Shown here: one piece after another, positions 1-10,890 of the stretch | Layout of the letters: every line of letters starts with the position of its first letter | Position numbering within the stretch: the stretch's first letter is position 1 | Assembly: GCA_900618795.1 (NCBI GenBank) | Contig: UYJD01000009.1 | Span: 565,823 to 629,822, forward strand | DNA length: 64,000 bases | Reading direction: 5' to 3' | Origin: Cyanodermella asteris | Lineage: Eukaryota > Ascomycota > Lecanoromycetes > Ostropales > Stictidaceae | Notes under the pieces: model-generated | What the model was told of the DNA's origin: nothing | Seen by the model: the letters and a program-made list of their open reading frames with translations, nothing else | Databases searched by the model: none | Program-made: the position numbers and the translations under genes

Positions 1-1
1 G

Positions 2-562
2 GATGCAGCAACAGATCAACTGGGCCGTAGCCTGGGATACATCCTGCCAGCCAAGTTGGATATCTTTTTCAATTTGAGGGATGCCAAATTATCCGGTCGT
101 AGCATGCTACCTCCGCTTGCAAATCTTTCCCAGCTCAAACACAAAAACCCGGAAAATGGTGTACAGGGAGTTCAAGAGTGGGAGAAGAAGATCTATGCAT
201 CAGTGGTCGAGGCTGGCAACACGGTCCTCCAGCGAAGGGCTCTGACTGACCTTGGCACAATCAAGGCTCGTCAACCGGACTTGTTCAAGAGCCCATCAGT
301 GCTCAAGAACGTAATGTTCGTGTTCGAATGTCACACAATCAAGCTTCCTGTACGGCAGCGGGTCTTTGACATGTTCGACAAACAGGTAATGAGAATGATC
401 GTTCTGGAAGAGAGCGACAGCGAAAGCGGCGAGGAGAGCAGCAGCGCGGATGATCCGATGTCCCCTGGGCATGCACGGAAAAGGAGCCAAACGGAAAAGG
501 CTGCACATGTCGAGGGAGCCAGTAGCGGTCAACGGAGAAGGCCGAGATTTCATTCCAGTTGA
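2..562 (+). CDS. 3' end of an unknown gene (5' partial)
   Basis: An open frame runs from the window edge without a stop to TGA at 560-562, so the start lies outside the window. About 186 residues are visible. The first 120 look like a folded helical region with no motif I recognise. The tail is an acidic and Ser-rich stretch (EESDSESGEESSSADD) followed by a basic end rich in R/K/S, a common layout for nuclear proteins. A TTG lies in frame near position 56, but the frame continues upstream of it, so there is no reason to start there. Function is unknown. The reading frame is credible because it is long, open to the edge and has ordinary codon use. Confidence 0.6.
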   Translation, partial: DAATDQLGRSLGYILPAKLDIFFNLRDAKLSGRSMLPPLANLSQLKHKNPENGVQGVQEWEKKIYASVVEAGNTVLQRRALTDLGTIKARQPDLFKSPSVLKNVMFVFECHTIKLPVRQRVFDMFDKQVMRMIVLEESDSESGEESSSADDPMSPGHARKRSQTEKAAHVEGASSGQRRRPRFHSS

Positions 563-3202
563 TACGTCAGCTTGGGTAAATGACGAGACGATGCGAAGTG
601 GTGTTAGTGGCGTTTGGCGCTTAGAGCGGCATCCTTCAACGAGATGCTTCCGCTTTACGCATACATTTTTGTTGGTGTATATGTCGCTATTGTGTTTTAT
701 TGAAAAGCAATAGGTTTCTCACGACTGCATGTACGATACCCCAGCGGCGTGCGTGCCGCGCTAGGGAAATGATTGTTTCATTGACGATGCACGATGGTAT
801 TTTGTGTAGCAGATATTGTGTGAGAGACCAGTATCTCCATTCCGAAGCTAAACAATCGATGAACATGATCACAGGATCAGTGTTGACTCGATGGGACAGC
901 GCAACTCGCAGCGGCAGAATTGAAAGATCTGCATGCTGTCGCTTTCCTGTAGTGAAAATAAATATCGCACCTCGCACAATGGATATACCATCAACCAGCA
1001 TCGTCATCGCGCTGCAGTGCTTCTGTAGTTTTATCTTGAGTTTGTCAGTACCAGAAACTATATCAAAGAAATTGTGGACTTATATCGTCTGGGTTCGCTT
1101 CCAGCGACCGCCAAACATTGTTGAATTCTCGGTCGCCACCGCTACAGTCGTGGCGGCACGCGAGCACAATTCGACCTACCCAAAAGGACACCAAGTAAGA
1201 GCAGCGTTTTTGCCAGTCGGTGGCTTTTTGCTGCTGAATCTGATAAGGCAGCCTCCTCAAGTACAAATGCGAGATCGCACAAGCGGCGCGACACCCACAC
1301 ATGGTGAATGCGGTCTAGTCCATCCATCGAACTGGCTCGGTACGTACGCCAACCACTCCGAGTCTCAGCATCATAGATTTATGTTTGGATCGCAAGTAAG
1401 ACCTGCGACGCGAACGAGAAGCTCAGAGGGACCGCGCTGGGAGGTCGAGAACTCCACGACACGCAAATTGGTTGTGAAAGTACGCACCGCTTGGTGGATG
1501 ATTTTTACATCTCTGCTCGATCATCTTCGATCTGGAGACTCACGACTTTGGCAGACAGATCGGAGCTTGGCTGCAGTATTCCAAGGTCCCAGAAGCGTGC
1601 AGCCGGCGAGACGAAGCGCATGCGCCATCTGATCCACCGACGGCCGCCAATGACGACTCTTCCTCTGGCCGGCAACAGACGTTAGTGATCACCGCAGCCC
1701 ATCAACGGCGTCGTCGCAGCACATCTGCGCCCTGTCAGTGGTCGGTCGAGCGTCGGACCTCTGGTTGCCGTGCGCTGCGTTGGGCGGTAGTGGCGTTGCC
1801 AGAGGAGCATCATCGACGATGCCTAATCCGAACCAGCAACGTTTGTTTGCACGCCGCTGCTCCAGGCCTCCTCTCGCGCCGACGGTGATGCTGAAGCCCT
1901 CGTCTCGGTATTTGAGTAACCTGTAAGTGTCCGTCGGCAGTGGAGAATCCCCGGATCTGCGGTCGTTTGGGACGTACAGAGGCTCGAGAGTCTCTCTTCC
2001 GGACATCCCTGCACGTCCAGGGAGGTCATGTCGTCGACGATAACGAAAGAAGGATTCCATCAGCACCCGCTCTAGAGAGCTGGACTCGTCTCGCGTAAGA
2101 TATTTTGTCTTTTCCGATACAAACGCCGGCTGATGCAGTTCCGTCCTGTATTGGCAGCATCATCATCGAAACCATCGACTCTTACTTACCCATTTTGCCT
2201 TCGCATTTCTGCTTTCCGCTACCAGCATCAGTCTCCTGGCTGAATGTTATTACTCGCATACAACTCCGCCTTGTCTGCTTTGCTTCTTCTGCCCCTCCAT
2301 CGCACATACCACACACCGTCATCCCGCACTAAGCCTGCTTACGATAGATTATTCTCGGCAGAGAGGCCGGGCCTCGCTGAGATACTGGCCTTTGTCTGAG
2401 ATCTCAGACCAAGACTCTATTCATCACCAGTCTATGAATCTCCTTGATTGGTCTGCTCGACGATACAATCCTGCGATTTAGGAATGCTCCCTTCGTCCCA
2501 GGTCTGAGCATCCACGCCAGAGGATAGACCTTGCTATCCCGGGATTGACCTGCAGCTATTCCTGCGAGCAGACAACCCCGAGCCGAGAATCTGTACTCCA
2601 TCACCCACTGGGTTCCTGGTGCCCAACTCTAATTATCACCCTGTCATAGAGGAGCGGGAACTCGCCACCATTCTCCATCATATCTGCTCTCACCGTGGCC
2701 CACGCCCTATACCCCCACCAGATCGTCTCACTCATCTGGCAACTGACGACTCTGCCCACATACCTCCGAGCCCGACTTTTGGAACTTTCCATAGACGTCT
2801 TGAACAAGGTGCTGGTCTGCCGCACACCCCACCATCTTGGATCAGCAAGCTTCTAGAACTCTATCCCTGTCGCCACGTCCAGTCCCCCGCCTCAGACCAC
2901 AGACACGACTCCCGCAGGTCTGGTACCTAACCTCTCCCCCTCCCGCATTCGTGCCTGAAGCCAATTTTAATCTGCCATATCCTTGCACCCGCATTGATCG
3001 TTGAGCTGTGCAGATCCACAACCTGTCTGATCCCAGGTTCGGCTCTTGGTGGCCAAAATATCTCCAAACTCCTACTTCCGAGAGTGCATGGCAAGCATTG
3101 TTACAAGGTCGTGAACCTCTCTTCTAGGTTTGAGTCCTGTATCTTGACACAGCGTCGGGGCGCGTTGGACGCCTAGAGTCAGACACCGAGATCGTACCAT
3201 CC
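563..3202. other. Intergenic and leader region, no gene supported
   Basis: This 2.6 kb stretch carries several chance open frames, the longest at 700-1632, none with a recognisable domain or a good ATG context. From about 2200 the plus strand becomes pyrimidine-rich (CT runs at 2200-2335 and 2690-2940). That is typical of a fungal promoter and 5' leader and fits the gene starting at 3203. Confidence 0.5.
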
Positions 3203-4948
3203 ATGGATACAGTGGAACCGGCGCAGGTGGCGTCTGAGTCGACGGCGACAACCGGCTCTCAAGCATCACATACTTCCCTTCCATCTCCTCCTGCATCTGA
3301 GGTCGCCAATCAGCCTTTTACTTCTTTGAAAGAAGACATGACGACGTTGCATATGCCTGAAGATGCTCGGAGTATGGTCAGGTTATTACAATGTCAGCAA
3401 TGTTCGTTTCCCCTCCGAGCACCAGTCACACTACCATGTGGCAACGCCCTTTGCTCACAATACTGCCTGCCGGAGAGGTTTAAGAGAGAGAACATCACAT
3501 TTCCAATGACAGCAGCCCGCATGGAGGGTTTCATTTGCCCCTTCCGAGATTGCGGACAGGAACATTCGGTGGCGGATTGCGCTCAGGACGTGACTCTGAG
3601 TAAGATCATTGAGCGCTTTTCCATGCAGATTGCCGAGCACCGAGAGACGCACAACGTGTTGCCGACCTTGCTCGAGGAAAAGATTCGACCTCGAACGGAG
3701 ACGGAAATGCTTCAGATCCAGGCCACTGGCCTCAGCGGACCCGAACCCAACTCTCTCACTCTGTCCGGAGGTGCGCTCGCCACCACATATACCATGGCCG
3801 AACAGGGCAAACTCCGCTACGACTCAGACGTTTCATATGCATCCAATCCTACCTTTATTACCACCGAAGAGACATCTTCCACTAGCAGTCCCACCAGCAG
3901 TCAGTCCGACAGCGATTTGAACGACATCTTATTCACCAGCCTCTCCATATCTGGCCGACCCGAAGCTGAATGTCAGCTCTGTTGGAACCTACTACTTGAT
4001 CCGCTGACAACACCGTGTGGACACACCTTCTGCCGGTCCTGTGTCGCTCGCATGTTGGACCACAGCACCGCATGTCCATTTTGTCGGAAACCTCTGCAGC
4101 TCCCACCCGGTGTTCGGAACGTGAAAGGCAATCGGCGCCTGAACTCTATGATTTCCACGTTCTGGGGGCCCGAGTTGCAAACCCGCAAAGAAACGATCGC
4201 AGCAGAGCTCGCGGCCATGGAGGTCGACATTCCTATTTTTGTCTGCACACTGGCATATCCTGGCATGCCGACATTCCTACACATCTTCGAACCTCGATAC
4301 AGGCTTATGATGCGCCGCGTTTTGGAAAGCGAAAGCAAATGCTTCGGCATGGTCATGTATAACTCGCGCGGGATACCCCAGGGAGAGGATTTAGGGTCCA
4401 ATTACATTTTCATGCGCCACGGTACATTGCTCCGCATTGACGCTACTGCCATGCTCCCCGACGGCCGCTCGCTGATCGAATGTCACGGAGTGTCCCGCTT
4501 CAATGTCGCCACTTGGCGTGAATTTGATGGTTATGTCGTCGGTCGCACCGAACGCTTTGATGACATGTCACTCGAGAATGAGGAACGTCTCGAGGCCGAA
4601 GAGGTGCAGCGCGCCCCACCTGTACCTGAGACGGATGGTGAAGTGGCCGGAACGCATGTGGATCCCCTACTCGAGCTCGAGACGATGCCGACCGCGGAAC
4701 TGTTCAGGATCAGTACGGAATTCGTCGGGAGGATGAGACTGGCCAGTGCGCCGTGGTTGAACGAGAGAGTATTTGAGAGTTACGGGCAACCGCCGATGGA
4801 TGACCCGAGAGTTTTCCCGTACTGGTTCGCGAGCGTATTGCCGATCAGCGAGGAGGAAAAGTACGACTTGTTGGGCATGTGCAGCGTCAGAGAAAGGCTG
4901 AAAAGGACGGCGAAATGGGTGAGAAGGATCGAGGCGCAAAGATGGTGA
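3203..4948 (+). CDS. RING-finger / LON substrate-binding domain protein (LONRF/CrgA type)
   Basis: Single-exon gene, 581 aa. Residues 64-117 hold a first RING-like cysteine cluster (CQQC, then PCGNALC, CPFRDC). Residues 257-294 hold a canonical RING (CQLC..PCGHTFCRSC..CPFC). From about 343 to the C-terminus is a LON N-terminal domain (IPIFVCTLAYPGMP, FEPRYRLMMRRVL). This RING plus LON order is that of LONRF proteins and fungal CrgA, inferred E3 ubiquitin ligases that lack the Lon ATPase and protease domains. The ATG at 3203 precedes a Ser/Thr-rich disordered leader. The end, WVRRIEAQRW, resembles the usual family C-terminus. The stop lies inside ATGGTGAGT, which looks like a splice donor, but a complete domain ends here. 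Substrate and process are not evident from the sequence. Confidence 0.9.
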   Translation: MDTVEPAQVASESTATTGSQASHTSLPSPPASEVANQPFTSLKEDMTTLHMPEDARSMVRLLQCQQCSFPLRAPVTLPCGNALCSQYCLPERFKRENITFPMTAARMEGFICPFRDCGQEHSVADCAQDVTLSKIIERFSMQIAEHRETHNVLPTLLEEKIRPRTETEMLQIQATGLSGPEPNSLTLSGGALATTYTMAEQGKLRYDSDVSYASNPTFITTEETSSTSSPTSSQSDSDLNDILFTSLSISGRPEAECQLCWNLLLDPLTTPCGHTFCRSCVARMLDHSTACPFCRKPLQLPPGVRNVKGNRRLNSMISTFWGPELQTRKETIAAELAAMEVDIPIFVCTLAYPGMPTFLHIFEPRYRLMMRRVLESESKCFGMVMYNSRGIPQGEDLGSNYIFMRHGTLLRIDATAMLPDGRSLIECHGVSRFNVATWREFDGYVVGRTERFDDMSLENEERLEAEEVQRAPPVPETDGEVAGTHVDPLLELETMPTAELFRISTEFVGRMRLASAPWLNERVFESYGQPPMDDPRVFPYWFASVLPISEEEKYDLLGMCSVRERLKRTAKWVRRIEAQRW

Positions 4949-7172
4949 GTGACAACCCTTTCCCATTCGCGTTCTTGCTGTTTCTGAATGTTCTTCCCCC
5001 CCTATGATCTTTGAAATCCTGAATTGTGCCGTACAAGAGCTATTTGAAAGAAATTTGTGTTAATAACACGGTCCGCAGGCGATTCTGGTAGTCTTCAAGT
5101 GACCGGCATTGGCTTTTGGACCTGCCCAAACCTTTGTACATATACATTATTGACATTTCGGTTTTGCTCATATTTCCCTCTGGGTACTCGGTCAGCAATT
5201 GCAGTGTCACGTGACTCGGTTGCGCCTTTTTCATGTTATTACTCGCAATCTACCTTGCGCAAATGTCGGACGCAGTTGCAAGGGAAGAGGACGTCATACA
5301 CGCGACAACAAGGTCTCTTCTGCTGTGAGACTGTTAGAAGAGGAGAAGGAGACGATGAATTTGAAGCCGACACAAAGTCGGTGCGGGCACGAACAGAATC
5401 AGTCAAGCGAGGCGAGTGGGTCAACAACAAGTTTTGCATGGGTTGAAAGCGACTTCCTGCGGCATAGGTTGGCATCTTATTTAAGCGTGTACGTGGATTG
5501 GCTCTTTTCTTCTGCCCGGTTAGGAAAGCATGCGCAGCATAGTTGGCACAAGACAGGCTGGCCACGTGGAAAGAAGACTGGGGAGAAATTGGACGAGCAG
5601 ACTCGGAAAGCCTCTGGAGACAAGACAAGCGTGCTCTTTTTAGGAGGATTTATGATGCACTTCCATCTTGGAACGTGTTTAGCGCAAGTCGAATCCGAGC
5701 CGAGATCCAACATTCTTCTCCCTGGTCTGATCATTTGCTGGTTGACATACTTCTCATCTAGTTCATGAGCCGTTTGCATGACACATTGCTGTGAAATACA
5801 TCATGATTCGTCTCGTCGGCGGGACCTTGCTACTTGGCTGCACAAGGCAATGCCACTCCGGCTCGTGTAACCACGTCGAACAGCAGAAGACCTCTGAGCC
5901 ATTTCTGGCACGAACCAAGCAAGAGTTCCAACCCAACACGGGGTCAGAACTCAAAAATCCGAAACGAATGATTCGCGATCGGCAGTTGGATGTAAGAAGG
6001 CTGAAGCTGTATTCTCTGCCACGCTCGCAGTTGGCAAGTTGGGTCATCAGACGTCCATCATGAGCTCGATAGCGCCAATCGGCATGATTGTGGGGTGTCT
6101 CAATCACATCATGACTGTTGCTCTGGCAGAAGAGATGACAGTCTGCCTCCACGCGCCAGGAGGACTACATACGACAAGTATGTAATTGTGTAACGAGCCA
6201 GCGCCATGACCGCCCGAATAGCCGGCCATTCCTGGATGGCAGACGACGCTTTTGTTCGCTTCGGGCGGAAAAAACCAGGCTGTGTCGGCCCGAGAGTAAT
6301 TGACATGCATGAATATTGGAGAGGCTTTTTATGTGTCAGCGAACCTGAATGCAACAAGGAGTGATGATCTCTGATGGCTGACTACCCTTGTGGGCTACCG
6401 ATCCCGACCGGAATCGTGCAAAGAAGCCTCAGCAAAGAAGCCTCACCTTCTCCTTCGACGACAAGTCTACGATTGCCCACTCGGGCCCCCACTCCCTGCA
6501 TAAGCTCGAGGACCAACGTCACAAAAGCCAAACTTGGCTTTTCCTGGCGCACTAAACCGCCTTGCGCCTTCGCCGTAGTGATCGTCAAGCCACTCGCCCG
6601 TTTCTGCAGCATTTCTTCAACTCATGCATCCACTCATCCCCATCAGCCGCCGGCACCACGCGACCAAAAGGCTACGCTCAGCGCGTAAGCTCAGCGCTTC
6701 TGCTCATGCCCTCGTCAGTACCTAATCAGCTTCTGTGTTTCGATTCGGTTGCAGTGCGTCTTCTTGCCTTGGCCCGTTTGCGGCTACCACGCCCGGGGGG
6801 GTGGCGCACATAAGCTTCTGGGGAAACGTTGTCTTCGACCGCATGCACGGCATGCGTCATATATGTATGTTCTTGTTGCCGTACCGGCCAATCGGGGATG
6901 GAAATGTGTAAGATGGACATGACCGCGTGTCTTTGCTCGGGTTGCGCTGCTGGCGAGGACTGCACATGTTTTCTTGTCTCGTTTCATGACCACCGTGTAC
7001 ACACCTGGTGACGGAGCGGCATTGGAACGCTGGTCGTGTTCAACGTGTTGCCTGCATCTATCTATATAGGGCTGCTCGACCATGGCTCCGAGCTCGAGGT
7101 CTTGCATTTCCCCTTCCCTTACGAAGACCTCGGTGTTAGCTTTCCGTGATTGGTCTTTTCCCGAGTACATAC
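4949..7172. other. Intergenic region, no gene supported
   Basis: About 2.2 kb with only short overlapping open frames on both strands and no recognisable protein. Its last part is the promoter of the GH76 gene, with a TATA-like CTATATAGG at 7062-7070. Confidence 0.5.
7062..7070 (+). promoter_or_regulatory. TATA-like box of the GH76 gene
   Basis: CTATATAGG lies about 105 bp upstream of the ATG at 7173, a usual distance in filamentous fungi. It is seen directly; function is inferred from position. Confidence 0.5.
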
Positions 7173-8339
7173 ATGATGAGATCATTTACCTTGGCTGTGC
7201 CTTTGCTGGCTACCAGGGTCTATGCTGTGGGAGACCTCTCCCGTGCTGAGTCTGCATTCAACGCCCTACAGTCATGGTACAACGAGCAGCAGGGTCTCTG
7301 GGACACCTGTGGATGGTGGAACGGAGCCAACTGCATGACTGCAATCAGCGATCTCGCCAACATCGACGGAAGCATCAAGTCGCAGGTCGTTAGTGTCTTC
7401 TCCAACACCTACCAGAATGCTCCCGGCTACAACCCGAGCGCTCCTGTTACGAAAGAGCTTGTCAACGGCATGCCTGTATCAAGGTACTCGGCGCGCGTCA
7501 AGAACGACAACGCCGCCTCTCCTGCCGCGACAGGTGGCAACGCCGCCGGCTTCCTCGACAGCTGCTACGACGACAACGGATGGTGGGCTTTGGCCTGGAT
7601 GCTCGCCTACGACCTCACAGGGGAGCAGAACTACCTCGCGACCGCCGAGGGCATTTTCCAGAACATGACCGGCGTCAGCCCGTCTCCCTGCGGCAACGGT
7701 GGCATCATCTGGTGCGCAGCGCCGGCGAACGTCTACGTCAACGCAATCGCCAACGAGCTCTACCTCGACGTCGCCGCCAACCTGGCCAGCCGCGTCCCCG
7801 CCCAAAAGTCCTACTACCAGACCATTGCAGAGAACCAGTGGACTTGGTTCAAGAGCCAAGACTTCTTCAACAGCAACGGAACCGTCAACGACGGCCTCGA
7901 CTCGAGCTGCAAGAACAACGGGCAGGCCGTCTGGTCGTACAACCAGGGCGTCATCCTCGGCGCTCTGGTGGAGCTGAACAAGCTGAACGGAGATGCGTCG
8001 CTGCTCACCTCGGCCGCCGATATTGCAAAGGCGGCCATCACTCAGCTGACCGATGCCAACCACGTCGTTCACGACTACGCCTGCGAACCCAACTGCGCGC
8101 CTGACGGAACGCAGTTCAAGGGAATCTTCATCCGCAACTTGGCCAAGCTGCACCAGGCTGCTCCTGATGCTCTCTACGAGCAGGTCATCAATGCCAGTGC
8201 GAATGCTATCTGGACTTCTGACAGGACCGGCGCCAATCAGTTCAGCACTGTCTGGTCTGGACCCATCGAGTACCCTGTCAACGCGTCCACGCACTCGAGC
8301 GCGTTCGAAGCCATCATTGCACAGGCATTGATCAACTAA
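7173..8339 (+). CDS. Secreted glycoside hydrolase family 76 (alpha-1,6-mannanase-like)
   Basis: Intronless, 388 aa. The N-terminus MMRSFTLAVPLLATRVYA is a signal peptide. The body is a GH76 (alpha/alpha)6 barrel with the family signature CYDDNGWWALAW, whose adjacent Asp pair (about D133, D134) is the catalytic dyad in characterised endo-alpha-1,6-mannanases. Other family blocks are WNGANCMTAI, NGGIIWC and AVWSYNQGVILG. Fungal GH76 enzymes either act on mannan outside the cell or, as Dfg5/Dcw1, link GPI proteins to the wall. No GPI-anchor signal is visible at the end (IIAQALIN), so a soluble secreted enzyme is favoured. An in-frame GTG lies 27 nt upstream, but the tandem ATGATG at 7173 starts the signal peptide cleanly. 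A long antisense frame over this gene is a codon-bias shadow. Confidence 0.92.
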   Translation: MMRSFTLAVPLLATRVYAVGDLSRAESAFNALQSWYNEQQGLWDTCGWWNGANCMTAISDLANIDGSIKSQVVSVFSNTYQNAPGYNPSAPVTKELVNGMPVSRYSARVKNDNAASPAATGGNAAGFLDSCYDDNGWWALAWMLAYDLTGEQNYLATAEGIFQNMTGVSPSPCGNGGIIWCAAPANVYVNAIANELYLDVAANLASRVPAQKSYYQTIAENQWTWFKSQDFFNSNGTVNDGLDSSCKNNGQAVWSYNQGVILGALVELNKLNGDASLLTSAADIAKAAITQLTDANHVVHDYACEPNCAPDGTQFKGIFIRNLAKLHQAAPDALYEQVINASANAIWTSDRTGANQFSTVWSGPIEYPVNASTHSSAFEAIIAQALIN

Positions 8340-8609
8340 GCGGGCGCCGTAAGGACACGAACTGTATATATCCAAGTTCGTCTGAAGCCTGAAATCTTGA
8401 CTTCACGTACATAAGTTACTCATTCGAAATCTAAGATGCATCGTTGTGCAATATTACTTCGTGTAGCGCGAACATTGCCCTTGACCGCCTCCCGGCGCTT
8501 GTAGCGGCAGTACGAAGCCACTGTGATCAAGACCGTGTTCGTTCTTACGACCACCTTCGTATCATAATCTTCATGATCATTGTGTTGAGAGGACTCTCCA
8601 ACAACATTT

Positions 8610-9046
8610 TCACGAAGGATCCTTCAAACCATCCGTTGCTGTTGTAGTATAAGTAAGAATTCTTTCCCGATCCGAAAGAACAACGCATACCTTCCAAATG
8701 GAACAAGACATTGGACTGATAGTTCTTGAACATTTGCGCAACCAGCTCGACGTTCAGGTTCTGAATGTTGATCTCCTGAAACGAATATTAGCATTTGTCT
8801 TGACCCTCCAGCACACAATGAATTGTACCTCGAGGCTCTTGTTCAGGACCATGACGGCTTCGTTGAGCTTCTCCTATTGGTGAGATCAGCAATTTTGTTA
8901 CATCGATGCAAATTGATTTGATCTGTAGGAACGCACAACATTGTTGATGATTCTGGACAGCAGTAGACTCTGCTGGTGCTCGTGCGGGCTCTCCTGCGCG
9001 ATCGTTAGCACCGGTGGAAGCGTGCGAAAACGACTATTCTTACCAT
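8610..9046 (-). CDS. DAD4: DASH/Dam1 complex subunit Dad4 (five exons)
   Basis: Assembled from five exons: 9044-9046 (ATG only), 8937-8993, 8829-8873, 8691-8775 and 8610-8638. All introns are GT..AG (donors GTAAGA, GTGCGT, GTACAA, GTATGC) and all phases agree. The spliced 219 nt encode 72 aa, the usual Dad4 length, with hallmark blocks [33 protein letters not shown] and [14 protein letters not shown]. Dad4 is a core subunit of the ten-protein DASH ring that couples kinetochores to spindle microtubules. The start codon is the whole coding part of exon 1, so gene finders could easily miss the gene. It is divergent from IES6 across 326 bp. Identification rests on remembered family sequence and perfect frame closure across four introns. 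Confidence 0.93.
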
Positions 9047-9372
9047 CTCCGAGTACAGTAATATAAGGAAGATTCCTGTCAGAGACCTGGAGACCGACTC
9101 TGATATGCTATGAAAACATTGGCGTGCTTCGTTTGATAGGTAGATACTGTAAGTGTTCCCCCACGACGCGACTTCACGTGCCGTTCTTGGCACGGACCAG
9201 CTCACACTTTATTCAAGCTCACTGAGCTTCTCCATACCTCCACACCATCAAAACACCTCCAAAAGCTTCCCTCTCTTACGACCTTTCCAACCGCACCAAA
9301 CCTCCACACATCAACCATCCCAACGCCTCCGTCCCTCTTCGTCCCACCCATCCCCTCCAAACCCCACGCACA
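9047..9372. promoter_or_regulatory. Bidirectional promoter between DAD4 and IES6
   Basis: 326 bp separate the two start codons. The IES6 side (about 9225-9372) is strongly CT/CA-rich, a typical fungal leader. No TATA box is clear, as expected for housekeeping genes. Confidence 0.5.
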
Positions 9373-10098
9373 ATGCCACCCACCCCCTCCGCCGACGAAG
9401 CCGCCGCGCACCAAGCCCTCCTCGACTCAATGGACATCGCGGCCCGCCCGCGCCCCTTCCGAAACCCCAACTGGAAGCCCTCGCAGCGGCGCAACAAGAA
9501 CGTCAAGCAGATGATCGGCGAGGCTTCGCGCCGCGAACAGTCCGCCATGGCCACCAACGCAAACTCGGGCGCCACGACGCCGTCGTCGTCGGCGGCGGCG
9601 GCCGCCGCCGCGCGCGCGGCCTCGCAACAGGTCGAAGGCGTTTCGGGGTCCGTCACGCCGTTGTCGAGCGTCGCGAACGGGTCTACGGGTGCGAGTAACG
9701 GCGGCGGCGGGCTAGGTGCGGGATTGGGGGCTGCGACGCAGAGTCTCGATCGGCTGGTTCTGGAGAGGAATTTACAAGCTGCTGCGGCGGCGACGGGGGG
9801 GTCGAATGGAACAGGAGCTGGGGCGACGACGACGGGGTTGAATGGGAATGGGAACGGAGCGGTGTTGGGGTTCGGGGCGCCGGCAGTCACGTATACGAAC
9901 ATCGAGGCGGCGCCGAGCTTGACGCCGGCGGGGAAGAGGCCTTATTGCGATGTTACGGGGTTGCCGTCGAGGTATACGGATCCCAAGACGAGGTTGAGGT
10001 ATCATGATCGGGAGGTATTTGCGTTGATACGGACGTTGCCGCAGGGTGTGCCGGAGAGGTATCTGGAGGCTAGGGCCGCGCATGTTGTGTTGAAGTGA
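9373..10098 (+). CDS. IES6: INO80 chromatin-remodelling complex subunit Ies6
   Basis: Intronless, 241 aa. An N-terminal conserved block (FRNPNWKPSQRRNKNVKQMI, residues 29-48) is typical of Ies6. The middle is low complexity, with a poly-Ala run and Gly/Asn/Thr repeats. The C-terminus (about 188-241) is a YL1_C domain: YCDVTGLPSRYTDPKT, then LRYHDREVFALIRTLP. Ies6 pairs with Arp5 in the INO80 complex, which slides and exchanges nucleosomes. The related Vps72/Swc2 protein also has YL1_C but is much longer and acidic, so Ies6 fits better. The ATG at 9373 follows a CA-rich leader (CGCACAATGCC). The poly-Ala region is encoded by a GC-rich GCG/GCC run near 9588-9625. Confidence 0.9.
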   Translation: MPPTPSADEAAAHQALLDSMDIAARPRPFRNPNWKPSQRRNKNVKQMIGEASRREQSAMATNANSGATTPSSSAAAAAAARAASQQVEGVSGSVTPLSSVANGSTGASNGGGGLGAGLGAATQSLDRLVLERNLQAAAAATGGSNGTGAGATTTGLNGNGNGAVLGFGAPAVTYTNIEAAPSLTPAGKRPYCDVTGLPSRYTDPKTRLRYHDREVFALIRTLPQGVPERYLEARAAHVVLK

Positions 10099-10890
10099 AT
10101 GGGAGAAAAGAGACGAATACGATGCTGGAGGAGTTGGCTACAATGGCATGGAGAATCTGGAGGGTACGCACAGCAATATGGCCGTTTTGGGGACTGTGCT
10201 ATCCATGCGCTCTGCAAGTTTCCGGTATTGCGACTCGTGGCACTGAGGATGTTGGAGCAAGTGGAGAGTCAGCCCGGCCCGGTCCACAGTCGCACTGTTT
10301 TCACGAAAAGTGCTAGATTGAGCTTGGAGGCTATGGCATATCGGCTTCACATGCTGGCCGAATGATTAAGACACCCAGAAAAGTGACCTACAGCAACGTC
10401 TGCGATGACAGACGTTTGCGCGAATTCGCTGAGGAAATACGCAAACTGAGCTGGTTATTCAGATGTGGTGGGATGGACTGAATGTGATGTGTATTCCTCG
10501 ATTGGTAGCATGAGGTATTGAAGCGTAGAGACGGCGGTTTACGGGCACTGAATTTCATATCGGATGAATATTCGAAGCACCACTAAATTCAACTGTCCAG
10601 ACAAGAACGTGATGATTGTGGTGATGAGACAACGCGTTGACTGCGGCTTGACTGCTCCCGACACCGTTGATAAATACTGCTGAATCAACAAACGAACTTC
10701 AAAGCTGTGCCGGTAGAAGAGACTTGCAAAAACAGCGATCTCGCGACACGACAATTCCTTGCATGAAGGCTGAAATCAGATTGTTGACTTCATCCCGGAA
10801 CGGCCCTCCGTATGCCAAAGCGGGCAGCAACGCGCTGACCGGCGCCCCTCCAACGAACTCATCTCTCAAACCGTCCTCGCATCTGGCAAA
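10099..10890. other. Intergenic, no gene supported
   Basis: About 790 bp with short frames only. It contains the IES6 3' region and the gamma-tubulin promoter, and no clear TATA box. Confidence 0.45.

Noticed and set aside
700-1632. 310-codon plus-strand frame
   Set aside because: TTG start, no signal peptide or domain, mixed composition. Treated as chance.
7479-8375. 298-codon minus-strand frame opposite the GH76 gene
   Set aside because: Composition is Val/Gly/Arg/Asp-rich as expected from the reverse of a GC3-biased gene. It has no domain, and the sense strand is a clear GH76 protein.
9276-9902. 208-codon minus-strand frame opposite IES6
   Set aside because: Low-complexity Ala/Pro/Val product of the GC-rich IES6 repeats read backwards.
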